Numbered from the stretch's first letter, positions 45,276-58,098 are shown. The stretch: DNA of 64,000 nucleotides from Dipteris shenzhenensis (GCA_047967505.1 CM106541.1), one strand, 5' to 3'. The notes: generated by a model from the letters alone, not told the origin. Numbers and translations are program-made.

Positions 45276-47060
45276 TGCAAAAGAAAACCCCAAAAGAAGA
45301 AGAGTGCCCTGCAAATGCTAAAGCCTCAAGGCTATTACTGCAAAGAGCTGGCTGCTCAAAGTATTTGACTGCTAGCTGCAAATGTCAAGAATTAAGTGCT
45401 AGCAATTTTGAAGTGTCAAGAATTAAGTGCTAGCAATCTCTTCAAATGTGAATGCTGAAAGTGGTGCTCAAACACTGAGCAAAATGCACAAGCTTGTCCC
45501 AAAAATCTTTTGTCCTAAAAACGGAGTGTCCTACCAATAAGCCATTCCTGTATGAATGGACCTGAAATTAATGTCCCCAAAGTACAAGAGCCAATGCAAG
45601 ACAACGGGAGCAAAAGCCCCAAATTCTGCAAGCTGAGTGTGTAAAATTGAGGGGACATTGTCTTACCAGGTAATTTGAGAGCTGAAGAAGGAAAATTTGG
45701 CAAAAGCCCCAATTGTTGAAGAGGGCAAATGTGCCAAAAAGTGGGCAAATCTAAAAAATCCTCAAAATGTGACCAAATAAACCAATGTCACTACAAATTC
45801 GAGCAAATGTGACTCAAAAGCCTCAAATATTACCCGTTAGGCAAGGCCACTGCAAAAATCAGCAAACCTGGCAAAAGCCCCAAATCTTGAGAGGGCAAAT
45901 ATGCCCAAAACAGCGCAAGTATGTAAAAGCCCCAAATTTCACGGCAATTTTGCAAATGTGACTGCAATAAGCTGCAAATCTGCAAATTTCCAGCAATCTG
46001 CTTGCAAATGTGACATAGAAGCCTCGAAATCTAGAGCAAAGTCACCTCAATGTCACTGCAATATGTGCTAATGTGACATAAAAGAGGATGAAAAGCTCCA
46101 AATCCAACCGTGCCATGCAAGTATGAGTCAAGAAGGAGCAAATCCCAGCCAAATGCAGCTAGAGCTGGTTGAATGACTTTAAAAGTCCAATTCTGAGTAG
46201 AAAAACCCAAATGACTTTAAAAGGCTGCTGGAAGGTCGTCACCGGATTGAACTGGAGCAAATGTTGTGGCTGCAACAAAGAGCTGAAGTGAGGCAAATCC
46301 GAGGTGAATGTCGTGGGATAGGTGTAGGTTGTAGCTTGCAGGTGGGATAGCGAGGAGGCTGAAACGGCAAAAATTATTTTGCAAAAAACGCCCAATGCCT
46401 GAGGCATACACTTCATCGCACATCGGGAGCCGTATCAACATTAGTATAGTTGTACGGACAGGTCCGTACAGCCGTATCAACATTAGTATAGTTGTACGGA
46501 CAGGTCCTACAGCGACTTTGATAGGTCATTTGGAAGTGCACAGGTGCTGCGCCTGTCATCTAGAGCGAAAAAGGCAATGAAATGAGGCTGAAATCACCAA
46601 AAAGGCTGCTGGAAGGACACCGGATTGAACTGGAGCAAATGTTGTGGCTGCAACGAAGAGCTGAAGCGAGGCAAAATCCGAGGTGAATGTCGTGGGATAG
46701 GTGTAGGTTGTAGCTTGCAGGTGGGATAGCGAGGAGGCTGAAACGGCAAAAATTATTTTGTAAAAAACGCTCAATGCCTGAGGCATAGACTTCATCACAC
46801 ATCGGGTCGGCTCCCGTCATAACTTGCTGTGTTCAATTCCTTGACAGAAAGGTGGGCTGAGCAATGAGCACCTAGGGGGGCAGGTAGGAGCAAGAGAGCC
46901 TGCCCTGATTCTGCAGTTGGGTGCGGGGAGCAATGGAGTGCAAATGAAATGCGAGGGAGCAGACAACAGTTGAGAGAACACGATGTACTTAGATTCTAAC
47001 TGGCCTACAAGGCCATAGTCTTCCGCTGTGGGAGTGTTGGCCACAGCAAGCAACCTCCAT
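45276..47060. repeat. Repeat-rich flank of the minus copia (leader/LTR side)
   Basis: 45,480-46,100 is built from scattered words such as GCAAAAGCCCCAAAT and GCAAATGTGAC. A block of about 205 bp is duplicated at 46,219-46,428 and 46,600-46,806. Between them a 42-bp unit (AGCCGTATCAACATTAGTAT) is repeated at 46,428 and 46,470. No gene is present. Confidence 0.8.
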
Positions 47061-49403
47061 ATGTTATTCTAGCATATGTTACATCCTGAGCTAATCCTAG
47101 TTGGCTTGTACCTAACTTGAGTGTCACTAAATATAGCCTGAGAGGTTGAGGCTATATAGGTGGCTCGACCCTAATTGGTGGCTATCAATCGTTGTGGTGC
47201 TTGGATGATTCAATGTTATCGTGTTCAATTAGACTTCAACATGACCCACCTTTGTGAACAAAACAGAAAAAAGAACAATGGTACTTAAAAATATACATAG
47301 AAAACCTCAACCCAGGAATCTATTCTTGCTAGGATGAGCTCTTGATTTTATTTTGATAATGTAGAAAAGGTGAAAGGGGGCAGATGTAGGAAGGGTGATT
47401 GAACAGTGAGAGAGAGAGAGAAGGGGGGGGTGGGGGGGGTAGGGTAGGTAGGTAGGGAGTGGATGGAGGTGAAGAAGCATAGGGAGCCGTAGACTAGATA
47501 AGAGAGGCACATCTCAAAATGCATCGACCTGGAGGGAAATAGGGCCTATATAGTCCCCCTCTATTATCTCCTTTTAGCCCTCTCAACTTCCCTTTTTGGC
47601 CCTAGGGCTATCCCTGACTAGGCTTGTGTTCTCCCTTTATTACAACCATCTCTTTCCATAAAAAATTTCCTGAAAATTACACGTGGCTGTCCTACAAGGG
47701 TGCCAGAACAGTAAAGCGCTGCTGATCAGCCTGGCAAAAGATGGGGGTGCTCCTGCATAGTGCGTTCTAGATGCGATGATTGTTCATCCTCCTGTGGTGC
47801 CTTCCGCTTCATGAGGTACTCAATGCATACCTTGGTATGGAGTTAAGGTCTTGCACATGCACCCTCTACTTACCCAGTGCAATTTAAAAGGGGGTGTTGA
47901 GGATGGTATAAATTGCACCATATCCTAATGGCAGGAGGGGCAAACCCTAATCCTAACCCTAACCCTAAGGGGTTCTCATGTATATATTCATGATTATGTT
48001 CAATACAACATAGTGTACAAGTAGCTGTATCGTGTGACATCCTCTCTCTCTCTCTCACTCACTACCCACTTTATTAGGCAAGCGTCAGGAAGACTTGAAA
48101 AGGCCTCACGAGTGCCTCCCTAGCTCCCCTCAAATCTCCACAACTATATTCAATAGTAAAGAAAGACAACCTCCATGTTTGTAGGCAAATTCATGGAGGG
48201 CACAAGAGGGGGGAAGCATGGGAGGTGGCGAGGGAGACGCTCCTTGGCTGCGTGGCATTCTAGGGAGCACTCTTAATTTTACATTCTGCTCTAAGACTCC
48301 TGTATTTCATGCTCAGGCACGCATTGAGGTGCAACATCACTTTATATGTTTAAAGATACTAAGCAATGGAATTCCCTGCATCACCCTTTGCATTATTTGA
48401 TTGCTGTCTAATAGCAAGCCCTAGCCCGACCAACCCATGATGCAAAATTTAAGTTATAATGTTGCCTTTATCCTAACGAACTAATATTACAGAATGTGCA
48501 CACTAGCACACAAACTAGTCTGCAAGGCCATTTGAGGAGGAATTGAGACACATTGAGAGGGTTGGAGAGGTTGATTTGGCTAAATCGATCAATTGCAAGA
48601 AATCGTTGGGACTCTTCTATCCGTGTCTCATAAGGAAGCTCAAAATTGGCTTGAAACCTTTATCCAATCATAGAGGCCTATAAATTTTTGTAGAATTATC
48701 ATACCATGGGTAGATGCTCCTTTAAAAAGAACCTTACAATGAGGTAAGTTTTGCTGAAAATGCAGCAACGATCACCAAGATACATGTATTTTAATGACGA
48801 GGAGTCAAAACTGTCATAGAAACAATATGTCATACAAGACCAATAGCTTTACTACTGGGTTTAACAAGAGCAACTAGAGAGTCAAAACATCAAACGAAAC
48901 ACATTGAACTGAGCTTTGCACTAATACAAGTTTCATAGAAAAAAGACCAATGAGTAGGAGATTATGACTATTATACCGCCAGGGGATAAAGCTCTCACTA
49001 AAAATTCATTGTCATACACAAAGACTCATATCTTTTTATTCACTACAAAACTATAGGCTGAGCATATCAAGGGATGTCTCTTGAAGAGAGCCTCACAATG
49101 ATACAAGGTTATGAGAATTTTAACCAAATTGTCGCCCAAAACTGCCCTCTTCTAGCTTGATTGCAACTGAGCACAATCTCCATCAATAATGCAGAGCCCA
49201 GAAAGAACACTTAGGAGGGAGAAATGTGCCCTTATAGTCGTTTGGGAAACAAGTTCTCTATATAAGTCTACTGAGTGTCCGAGTGGATGCCAAAATGGAG
49301 CAAAGAAGAAGGAAACGAGATGTAGTCGCGTATAAGAGAATGCAAAGTGAACAATATTGCCATAAGAGAAACGGCGTCACTCAAATCCACCCAATCAGTG
49401 CAA

Positions 49404-49409
<6 letters not shown>

Positions 49410-49449
<40 letters not shown>
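49410..49449. repeat. (GA)n microsatellite
   Basis: GA run of about 20 units. Frames encoding only R/E alternations here are artefacts. Confidence 0.95.
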
Positions 49450-49452
<3 letters not shown>

Positions 49453-49603
49453 CTTTAACGTTAAGGCACTTGTCAAAAGCCAAAAGATGTCTTGTTAGAC
49501 GTCAATTCGTGGGATCAAACACACACACATCACGACATGAACACAAGCTTCAACCACGAAGACCCGTGGGTGTTTTACAAAACTTGATACGGGAAGATGG
49601 CTT

Positions 49604-49604
49604 A

Positions 49605-49665
<61 letters not shown>

Positions 49666-49690
49666 GAAGAAGAAGAAGAAGAAGAAAGAT
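49604..49690. repeat. (GT)n(GA)n(GAA)n tail at the LINE 3' end
   Basis: GT run, GA run and AAG triplets followed by ATATTAACGTCTGCAGG, the LINE end. Same order as at 39,490-39,550. Confidence 0.9.
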
Positions 49691-51800
49691 ATATTAACGT
49701 CTGCAGGAGACCTCACGGGCCTATGAGACAAAGGTGCAAAACCAAAAGTAACTCATACAACTTGCTATGGGCTGAGGCAAAGTGCTCACTAAGGCCCTAG
49801 CTGAGAGCTAAAAAGCTAAAATGCTAAACTGGTGAACAACATAGCAAAGTAGCAGACAACGAAAAAACAAAATAGTATCAGTTGCTCAGAGCTAATGTTT
49901 CGAGAGCACGCACAGGCTCCACATATCCAGGTGCCAAGGTGACTCTTTGATGGGATGTGAGGAGCTCATGTAGCTATGCCTGTCGAGCTCTCTCTCGGGG
50001 TGGCGGAGGACGTGGTCTCCTGGAGCTCTCTGTTTCTGATGGCCCATGGCGAGGGTGATGCCTCGTCTCTGGCGGTCTCCTTTGAGGAGGGCTGAGATAG
50101 ACCGGACCTTGATTGTGCGTGCTCTGGTCTCTCTCCATGCCGTGTGTGAAGTGTGCGCCTCTCATCTGGTAGCATCTTGGTGGTGACTGCAGATCAAGGA
50201 TGCTCTCATCTCATCAAGCTCCTTTCCCTCGGCCTCCCAAACGGCCGACTCAGATGCATAGAAGTCTGTGACACGTGTCTGTGCTTGGTTGATCTCAATG
50301 ACCTGTGGTCTCGTCTCTTGATGTTCTCTAGTCTGTTGCATCAGTATATCTCTGTGTCGCTGCATCTCAATCAGATAGAGTCCAATACAAACCTGATTGG
50401 GCAAGTGGATCAGCTGTGTAAGCGGACCAAAACCAAGTCCCTCCTCAAAGGGGCAGTGATATCGCCCTCGGATCTCATAGTATATTGGGCAGGCACACAG
50501 AAAGTGCTCCTTTGTCTCGACCTCCCCCATCGGGCATAGTCTACAGATCCTCTGCTCTGTGGGTACGATCTTCAGTGCATGTGAGACTCTCCTATCCTCG
50601 AGATACTGAGGTCTGATGACGAGACCATACTCCGAGACCCTCATGAAATGGTCATGGTAGAACTGGATCTTGGTGGGGAACTCTTGGTCTCCCCCCCAAG
50701 CCTGAGACGTATGAAGCTGGCGGAGGTCCAATTGTATGATGCAGTTGATCTCATCTCGTGGGATCCTCTCGGGTGGTGCATCCATACTGTACTGAAAGGG
50801 AGAAGCCTGTCCATTGAATGTTGTGGCTACCAAACCATGTGGATATTTGTGCATACCATGTTGTATCAACACCACTCTACGAGTGGCCTAGATGACTCCA
50901 GTGCTAGCCTCGGTAACCTCCACTAAGGTAAGGCCCAGGCTCGGTGAAGGAATGTCACTGTCTGAACGATGGCATTAATCTGGATAGGGTCATGGCGAAC
51001 TCTGCCGGTATGGCCGTCGGTCTCACCAGGGTGTCAAAAAGCCAACCCTTTGTCGTAGGGTCTTGGAAGTGTGCCTGGAAACATTGCCTCTCTAGTCGGG
51101 CCAGGTCACCCGCCCTCGCGTAAGTCGTGTTGTAGTTGCATGTGTCATCGTGAAACCTAGCCCGGTGAATACTACCCCAAAATATGTGTAAGACTGCACT
51201 ATCTCCACTGGCTCATTTTGGTATGTGAAACTATGGCGACAAGACACTGCTTGCGAGGGGTTGAAGATCATAACCTTGGTCTTTCGAAGGTTGACTGTCA
51301 AGTCTCTCTCTCTCTACAGAATATCTCACGAGCCTCTAGGTGTTTTTGCAAATCCTCTGCAGAGGAAGATATGAGAACTATGTCATCTGCGTACAGTAGT
51401 ATCTGCACCATCAGGTCAGCCAGGAGTGAGCCCTCTCCACCTAGACGATCTATAAAGGATGTAATCTCATCAATATAGAGCTCAAAGAGAGTCAGTGAGA
51501 GTGGACAACCCTGCTTCACTCCGATAGTGTTCTCAACCTAATCCAATAGACCACCCGGGGCACGGACTCTCCCTCTGACGGACTCATATAGACTCATCAC
51601 TCCCCAAATCATTATCTCTGGGAGCTGCAACTCCTGTAGCCTCCTGATCAAGTGGGAGCGTGGTACAGTGTCAAATGCCTTACGAAAGTCGACAAAGCAA
51701 ATGTAGTCTTTCTAGTGCCTCGACTTTGTCTCCTCAATGATAGCCCTCAAGGTGAAGATGTGGTCTAGGGTGTGAAGAGTAGAAATTGGTTCCTTCGGCT
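49691..51800 (-). pseudogene. LINE (non-LTR retrotransposon) RT and C-terminal zinc domain, 5'-truncated
   Basis: Minus strand from high to low coordinate: YICFVDFRKAFDTVPRSHL (RT motif with catalytic Asp) near 51,680; KQGCPLSLTLFELYIDEITS; LLYADDIVLISSS with the catalytic YADD near 51,390; VNLRKTKVMIFNPS; and, in the 237-codon frame 50,875-50,162, the zinc-binding block CRLCPMGEVETKEHFLCACP of plant LINE ORF2 ends. The endonuclease and ORF1 are absent. One in-frame stop and small shifts separate the pieces. The upstream side is joined to a Ty3/gypsy fragment at about 51,800. Confidence 0.85.
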
Positions 51801-51804
51801 CCCT

Positions 51805-52529
51805 ATAGGTGAGAAGATCAGCTAGTTGGGCTCTCATAGAATCCTCTCTTAAGAAGGTAAATTCAAAATCTTGCAAATTGAGCATCCACTTAGTAATCCT
51901 TCAAGTATTTGAAGCTTTCATAACTTGAGGAAGAAATTGATTACTGATCAAGATCACGAAGGGCTTAGTTAATAAATATGATTTCCATTTCTTAGTGGCG
52001 AAGACAAGATCACAAAGAGCTTAGTCAACAATTATGATTTCCATTTCTTAGTGGCAAAGACAAGACACCAAACCAACTGCTCCACCTCATGCCAATCTAG
52101 CTCAATGACTCCCATAGAATGGCTAATGTAATAAATTGGTCTCATGTATGAATTGCCCTTCCCCTTCTGCATCAACATGGCACCCATGACATGCTTACCC
52201 ACACTCAGATTGACATAAAAGGGATGATCCCAGTCAGGAGGCATCAATATCGGCAAAGTGCTCAGCTTGTCCTTAATAGCTTGAAAGGCAGTGAAAGTGG
52301 TTTTCTTTTGATCTTCTTGAGCTATTTGTATCTGAAAGTAGCCGGAATACCCATCATAAACACTATAGCACTCATGACCTGCCACCTCATCAAGAATCTC
52401 GTCTTGGAAAGGAACATGATAATGATCCCACTTAGTCGATGCATTGAGTGGACAATAATCCACACAAATCCTCCACTTGCCATGCAACAACAATAACAGA
52501 CCCTTTTCCATTGCCTTTCTGTGACACAA
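51805..52529 (-). pseudogene. Ty3/gypsy RT/RNase H with internal deletion
   Basis: Minus frame 52,529-52,032 has GKWRICVDYCPLNAST and DGYSGYFQIQIAQEDQKKTTF of RT. It then jumps straight to FQAIKDKLSTLPIL and the RNase H block, so the catalytic DD segment of RT is deleted in frame. RNase H continues to LNLQDFEFTF and MRAQLADLLTY near 51,840. A short duplication of about 62 bp (ATGATTTCCATTTCTTAGTG) is present near 51,980-52,060. Confidence 0.75.
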
Positions 52530-52767
52530 TGCTTGATGATGTGCTTGGTTAAAGCCATTGAAGGTGTTAGGAGTATAACAATCGGGCCTGGAGAACCCTT
52601 GTGGATGTGCGAAGCATCATCAATCTCGTACGGCATATTGGTAATTTAATACCAGGTGGAGGGTGATCCGGTAAGATAGTCATTCATCTCGTAACTTCAT
52701 TGGCATGAAGTCCACCACATGCACTAGCTTCCGACATCCTATCACTGCATGTGACTATGATGGATAC

Positions 52768-53030
52768 TGAAGATCCATGGCCATGCTGAAGATGGCAAAG
52801 AGAGAGACCGTGCTGAAGAGGGTAACAAAAGACCATATTGAAGATGGTAAACATAGGCCATGTTGGAGATGGCAAACCAAGACCGTACTGAAGACGGTAG
52901 ATCACACTGAAGGTGATAGAGCCACGCTGAAGGTGACAAATCGCACGGAAGGCGATGGATCACACTAAAGGCGATAAGAGCTCTGATGTCCGGAAAGGGT
53001 CACACTGAAGTTAACAAGTGCTATATTGGA
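52768..53030. repeat. Degenerate minisatellite, units of about 25-30 bp
   Basis: Variants of CCATGCTGAAGATGGCAAAG (CACACTGAAGGTGATAGAGC and similar) recur about ten times. Frames across it are repeats of TEGD/LKMA-like strings, not genes. Confidence 0.8.
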
Positions 53031-54163
53031 GATAGCAATGCATGGTGATCAGCCATTAAAAGAGAGTACTCTGAATTGCTGTTGATGAAGATGTGCACAT
53101 GATAGCGGAAGATGCCCGGCCCGGATATGAGGTCCTGTCAAAAGAACTCACATAGAAGGATACATACGTGTGGTCAGTAAAAATTAAATCTCAAGAAAGT
53201 AAAAATAAGGATTAAAAAATATGGCATTGAGAAAGAGCCATTGTTACATTTGGCTGATTGCCACTTGTCGTGTGTTCATGGAGTGCATGCCACCTACATG
53301 AAGCGGATTTTGGAGTCGGTGAACTTCATGATTCATAGTGGAATTCTCTCCTAGCTGTGAGCTCAGATCTCGGCCTGATTGATGATCGAAGCATGGCGGT
53401 TCTCAAGGCATCTCCTGCTGGTTTTCTCCTATAAGATGGCTAGTTGTATTCAACTGAAGCTAGTAGTGTGTATTCAGATGTGTGTGTGAGTTGTAGCTTT
53501 GATGTAAGACTCCAACAAGCTCAGTAGAGCTGATGAGGTTGTATGAATAAAGCTGATCATGTTTTCAATCGTGTTCTCAGTTTCATATGAGCCCTTGAAT
53601 TTTATTGTCACTTCATGTTCGGTTTAGCTGTCCATACAACGATTAGGTCTGCATTAAACTAAGAGTGGAGTTTTCGAGAGGTTTGGGATCAAGTTGTATC
53701 CCTCCCGCTCTGTGTTTTTTTTGGGGGGTTGTCCGCGGAGGTTTGGGATTGAGCCTGCTCTCCCCCTCTGCTGTAATGATCAGGTTTTTTTTTTTTGAAG
53801 GATTACATTACGTTTCAGTGAGTAAATACAGGATCCTTGTCCAATTTAATAGAGCTTTGATCATCGCTAAAAAAAGATATTTTTGAATAAATTCAACATC
53901 ATTCAAGATCCCCCTCAATCTGACAGCCTCAGGCTGCGTTATTTGATACATTAGTCCCTAGTATGGCCTTGTAGGCTAGTGTTAGTTAATTTACTGGCAC
54001 ATTAGCACTATTAGTTCATTTGGATGAAGTCAAACTAGCCTCAAAGTGATGAGTTATCAATTCAGTTGTACTTCGTGCACTCTTGTGCTGCTACAAAATG
54101 ATACAGCTCGTTTTTGACGTTCTAGGTGCTGTACTTCTGCTCCAGTCTTCCAAGCAAGCTAAC

Positions 54164-55034
54164 AGTGGTATAAGATTGGAGCTGAGATCTGGTCCCAGGC
54201 TTTCGCCTACATCTATAGCCCCTGTCTGCAGCTCCCACAGGTCTTCCCTGTTGTGGACTGGTTGCCACTGTTGCTGATGCTGGTTACAGCAAATACAGAC
54301 ACTTTTTCCAGGCTTCCGCCTCTCTGGTGTACTCTTCCACTGCGCAGTCTCTCTGTTGCAGCCTTCCCAGCCCTGCTATTGCAGTCTTTGCTGGAGCAGC
54401 TTCCTTGAGCATTCTGCATCCCTCAGCTAGTCGACTTTCTCCAGCATTTGCAAACAGAGTCTTGCTGCAGTTTTTCCCAGTAACAGTCACACAAAGGGCA
54501 TATTTTTTGATAGGTGAAGAACGTGTCTGCTTGCACTGTCTGTACAGTCCGAATGGGCTGTATGGACTCTGTGAGGAGCACCTTACAGTGCCCTGCATTC
54601 TGTTCACTGGAAACTGCTGCAGTCATTTGTCAGCTTGGAGGTTCTGCAAAGGAGCTTTGTGGAAGTCATTTCTTGCAGGAGTTTTGCTTCATACAGAAGC
54701 TACAGTTGATTTTCTGCAGGAGAAAGCTTGCATTTGCTGCATTTTTTTGTGCAGGCCATTTTTGCAGAGTATTTGGGCCTGCTTTGCCCTTTTTGTACTG
54801 GCATACTTTGCCCTTTGCAGATTGGGGCTCTTGTTCCCTTTGCTTTGCAATACGCCCACATGCCTTGGGGTTTGTTTGCAGGTCATCTGTGCAGGCAGCA
54901 CATCTTTTGGTTCTTACATATTGTGCAGGCCATGGACCTTGTGTGGTCAAAATCTGACATTTGGACTCGCCTTAGTGCACTCATTTGATTTAGTCAATTT
55001 TCTTTGGGTTCTTTGTATTTGTGCTTTATCTGCA
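54164..55034 (+). other. Leader of the plus-strand copia, open on both strands
   Basis: A degenerate primer-site-like TGGTATAAGATTGGAGC lies at about 54,164. The following 0.7 kb is open in frame with gag and also open in other frames and on the minus strand. It is Cys/Phe/Leu-rich from a TGCAG- and TTGC-rich composition. I treat the long open frame starting at 54,327 as fortuitous up to the gag ATG. Confidence 0.4.
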
Positions 55035-55900
55035 ATGTCAAACAATGACCTTTTTGGCATGCTTGCTACCGAAGACAAGCTTGATGGCACCAACTACTTG
55101 ATGTGGTCATACATGACGCATTACGTTTTGGAGGCCAAAGACTTGTGGAACATCATTGCAGATTTTCAGGTGAGACGTCCATCACAGGGACATGCTCCTG
55201 TCACGACGATGGGTGGTGGTAATGTTGTTGATTCTTCATCTTCTGTCACTGCTGCCTCAATGCCTCCGACTCAGGAACAGGGCAGATGGGGCAGAAGAGA
55301 TGATGCTTGGAATAAGTTGGCCTCATTGTATTGGATGCGCAATGAAGCACGGGTTGCATATTTGCAGAAGCAATGGATGAAGGGGAAAGCATGGATGCCT
55401 TTCTGACTAAGGTCAAGGACTTCAAAGAGCAATTGGCCAACATTGATGAGTTTGTGCCAAACGTTCAGGTTGGGATCATGATGCTGAGTGGACTTCCTGA
55501 CTCATATCAAGGGTTTGCGACCACGTTGCGGTACCATGATAACTGTTATTAGCTGGTCACTCTATTTTGCAGGAAGAGCAAAGCCATGCTAATCCGAATG
55601 CCTTTATCTCAGGTGAAGGCTTTTGCTACCCATCATAAAGGTAAAGCAAAAACAGCAAATCCTAGTGGTAAACCCAAGAATAATTGTGGTAGTACTTTGG
55701 ATGCCAACAAGAATGGAGAAAAGAAAAAGTAGCGGTGCAATTATTGTAGGAAACCAGCTCATGATATCTCTGAATGCCGAAAGCACATAGGAAGCAGCAG
55801 CAGTCTAGCCTTGAAATTATTGATGCTTCAGCTTCTCATGAGAAGGATGAAATGTTGCTCACCATGATTGGGCTTTTGACAAAGGCTAGATATAGACAAC
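55035..55900 (+). pseudogene. Ty1/copia gag with zinc knuckle, decayed
   Basis: Gag starts MSNNDLFGMLATEDKLDGTN and continues YLMWSYMTHYVLEAKDLWNI. A small frameshift near 55,370 is followed by the block containing MDAFLTKVKDF and GLPDSYQGF in another frame. TAG codons lie at 55,550 and 55,730. The knuckle CNYCRKPAHDISEC at 55,737-55,778 is intact (C-x2-C-x4-H-x4-C). The sequence then passes into Ty3/gypsy debris. It is related to the minus copy at 43,990-45,275. Confidence 0.75.
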
Positions 55901-56061
55901 GCCTATGAGGAGGGTCGACTTGGAGCCCCCCATCATCAACAAGTGCAAGATGCACAAGCGGCTCTTCAACATATCGGGTAGGGGCTCATAATTGTACCAT
56001 AATCTTGTGCCACATTAGCTGGACAAACTCATCCATGAGACATGTCATGGGATTTTGGACG

Positions 56062-56180
56062 TGTTATCATCCATCATAGCCCGAGGTTCATTTATGGCGT
56101 GTCATATGACAAGGTGTTCCCAGCATGTTATCATCCATCATAGCCCGTGGTTCATTTTGATGGTGTGTCATATGACAAGG
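56062..56180. repeat. 66-bp tandem duplication
   Basis: GTTATCATCCATCATAGCCC with the following GTGTCATATGACAAGG occurs at 56,062 and 56,128. Confidence 0.85.
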
Positions 56181-56219
56181 CACCCATTCTGGGTCCACGT
56201 TCCCCCAACCCAAAACGGT

Positions 56220-57055
56220 CCTTTTCAGGTATCAGACGTTCCTGTTTCTTTGCGAGGCACTGAATGAAGCCAAGCAAAGGTATTGCACATATGATCAGGA
56301 ATCGTATGCCCTTGTGCAAGCATTGAAGCAATGGAGTTATTACTTGTAACCCAAAGAGTTCGTTGTGCATATGGACCATTAAACACTTAGCCTATAAAGC
56401 CAAGAGAAACTATAGTCGAGGCATGCCAAATGGATGCCAAATGGGCAAGCTTTTTGCAGGAATATCATTTGTAGTCAACTATAAACTGAGAGTCATGAAT
56501 AAAGTGGTTGATGCATTGAGGAGATGACGGGCATTGTTACTCACCATAAGAGCAAATTGACTGGTTTCCAATTGATGCAGGAGCTTTATGCTCAAGGTAA
56601 AGACTTTGGAGAAGCCTACAAGGCTTGTGTGAACTAAGCATGGTAGAGGCAAAATTTTGCCAACAGTACTTGGTTTAAGATGGGCTTTTGTTTAAGGGGA
56701 AGCTGTTCTGCATTCCAAAAGGCTCAATGCAGGAGTGGATCCTTAGGGATCAAAACTAAGTTGGAATGGAAGGGCACTTTGGACGGTACGAGACCTTGCA
56801 ACTTGTACAAAGCAAGTATTTTGATCCTGATCGACTTCTCAAATCAGTAATTTTGTGGGAGATGTGCTCATGCAGGAGTATATCAGCCCCTACCCGTGCC
56901 ATAGAAGCCGTGAGAAGACGTGAGCATGGACTTTATCTTGGGCCTACCAAGAATCATGAAGGGAAATGTAGCATCATGGTTGTGGTTAAAAGGTTCAAGA
57001 AGATGGACCATTTTATTGCTTGCAAGGAGACGAATTATTTTTCAAGCACTGTTTA
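56220..57055 (+). pseudogene. Ty3/gypsy RNase H and integrase remnant
   Basis: Across several shifts: ALVQALKQWSYYL and KEFVVHMDH of RNase H; RHAKW and NKVVDALRR; KLTGFQLMQELYAQGKDFGE of the integrase N-terminal region; then EDVSMDFILGLPR with the first integrase Asp and VVVKRFKKMDHFIACKET. The order is that of plant chromovirus-type pol. No LTR was identified. Confidence 0.65.
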
Positions 57056-57261
57056 ATCAGGATCTCTCATTTATCAAATATCTTTTGAACATTTGTACAA
57101 ATCAAAGGGGGAGGAAAGGACAGAAAGAAACAAAACAGCCTTAAATTAGATTGGATGCAGGGAATAATAGACTAGGGGTTCTAACTACTATTAAAAAAAG
57201 GAAAAACAAGTACAGACAAAAAACTAAGTTTTTACACAAATTCTAAATTATAACTAACAAC

Positions 57262-58092
57262 GGAAAAAAGGGATTCCAAGCAGGAAAATGGAAACAGGTA
57301 AGAGGAGCCAAGCGATAGTGAGTGAAAGAAGGCTGGGCATTAGTACCGTTTAACCATTTGATCGCATCCACTAAAGATGTCCCTTTAACCTTTACAAAAT
57401 TAGAGCAGGCCTGGTCTCCATGGACCTTAGTTCTATCTTATAGCAAGGCTACAAGTTAAGCTATACTCAAAGGTAAGCACATCCCAAAGGTATGAATGAC
57501 TTTCCTAAGGCGGAGAGTATTCTAATGAAAGATAATGTGTAGAAACCCTGTGGAAATTCACTGAAAATCTTGTTTGTCTTGTTATAATGTGGGCTAAGCG
57601 TGCTATACTTCTCATTTAGGTTCTTAGGAGTCCTGCATCAAGATGAAAGATACTGACGATTGTGTGGGGAAAGAACAATGGAAAAAAGGGATTGCAAACA
57701 GTAAAATTAAAACAGGTAAGAGGAGCCAAGGTATGATAGTGAGCGAAAGAAGGCTGGGACAGTAGTACTGTTTGACCATTTGATCACATCCACTAAAGAT
57801 GTCCCTTTAACCTCCACAGAATTAGAGCAGGCCTGTCCCCCATGGACCTTAGTTCTATCTTAAAGAAAGTCTACAAGTTATGCCATACTCAAAGGCAAAC
57901 ACATCCCAAAGGCATGAATGACTTTCCTAAGGTGGAGAGTATTCTAATGAAAGATCAATGTATAGAAACCCTGTGGAAATTCACTTAAAATCTTGTTTGT
58001 CTTGTTATAATGTGGGCTAAGTGTGCTATACTTCTCATTTAGGATCTTACGAGTCCTGCATCAAGATGAAAGATGCTGACAATTGTGTGTGG
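57262..58092. repeat. Tandem duplication of about 410 bp ending next to exon 3
   Basis: Copy 1 is 57,262-57,669 and copy 2 is 57,680-58,092; both start GGAAAAAAGGGATT and end GATTGTGTG-like sequence. They differ by scattered substitutions and small indels. Copy 2 ends 6 bp before exon 3. The corresponding position in copy 1 reads GGGGAAAGAAC and has no acceptor AG in the same place. Confidence 0.9.
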
Positions 58093-58098
58093 ATGCAG

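Larger units (their letters stand above)
42336..58098 (+). other. Intron 2 of the PHIP1-like gene (15,763 bp)
   Basis: Donor GTACCA, acceptor GTGGATGCAG. It contains two copia gag regions in opposite orientations, a LINE, two Ty3/gypsy fragments, minisatellites and the duplication next to exon 3, each listed separately. 42,336-43,980, 47,060-49,400 and 53,040-54,160 hold no recognisable gene. A G-rich stretch lies at 47,396-47,470 and three CCCTAA units at about 47,944-47,969. Confidence 0.75.

Noticed and set aside
47943-47970. Telomere-like CCCTAA repeats
   Set aside because: Only three to four imperfect units, too short to indicate a telomere or fusion site.
49347-49697. Arg/Glu-rich open frame
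   Set aside because: It is encoded by two (GA)n microsatellites.
54327-55034. N-terminal part of the 359-codon frame as a cellular gene
   Set aside because: It leads in frame into copia gag and the opposite strand is equally open; best explained as element leader.
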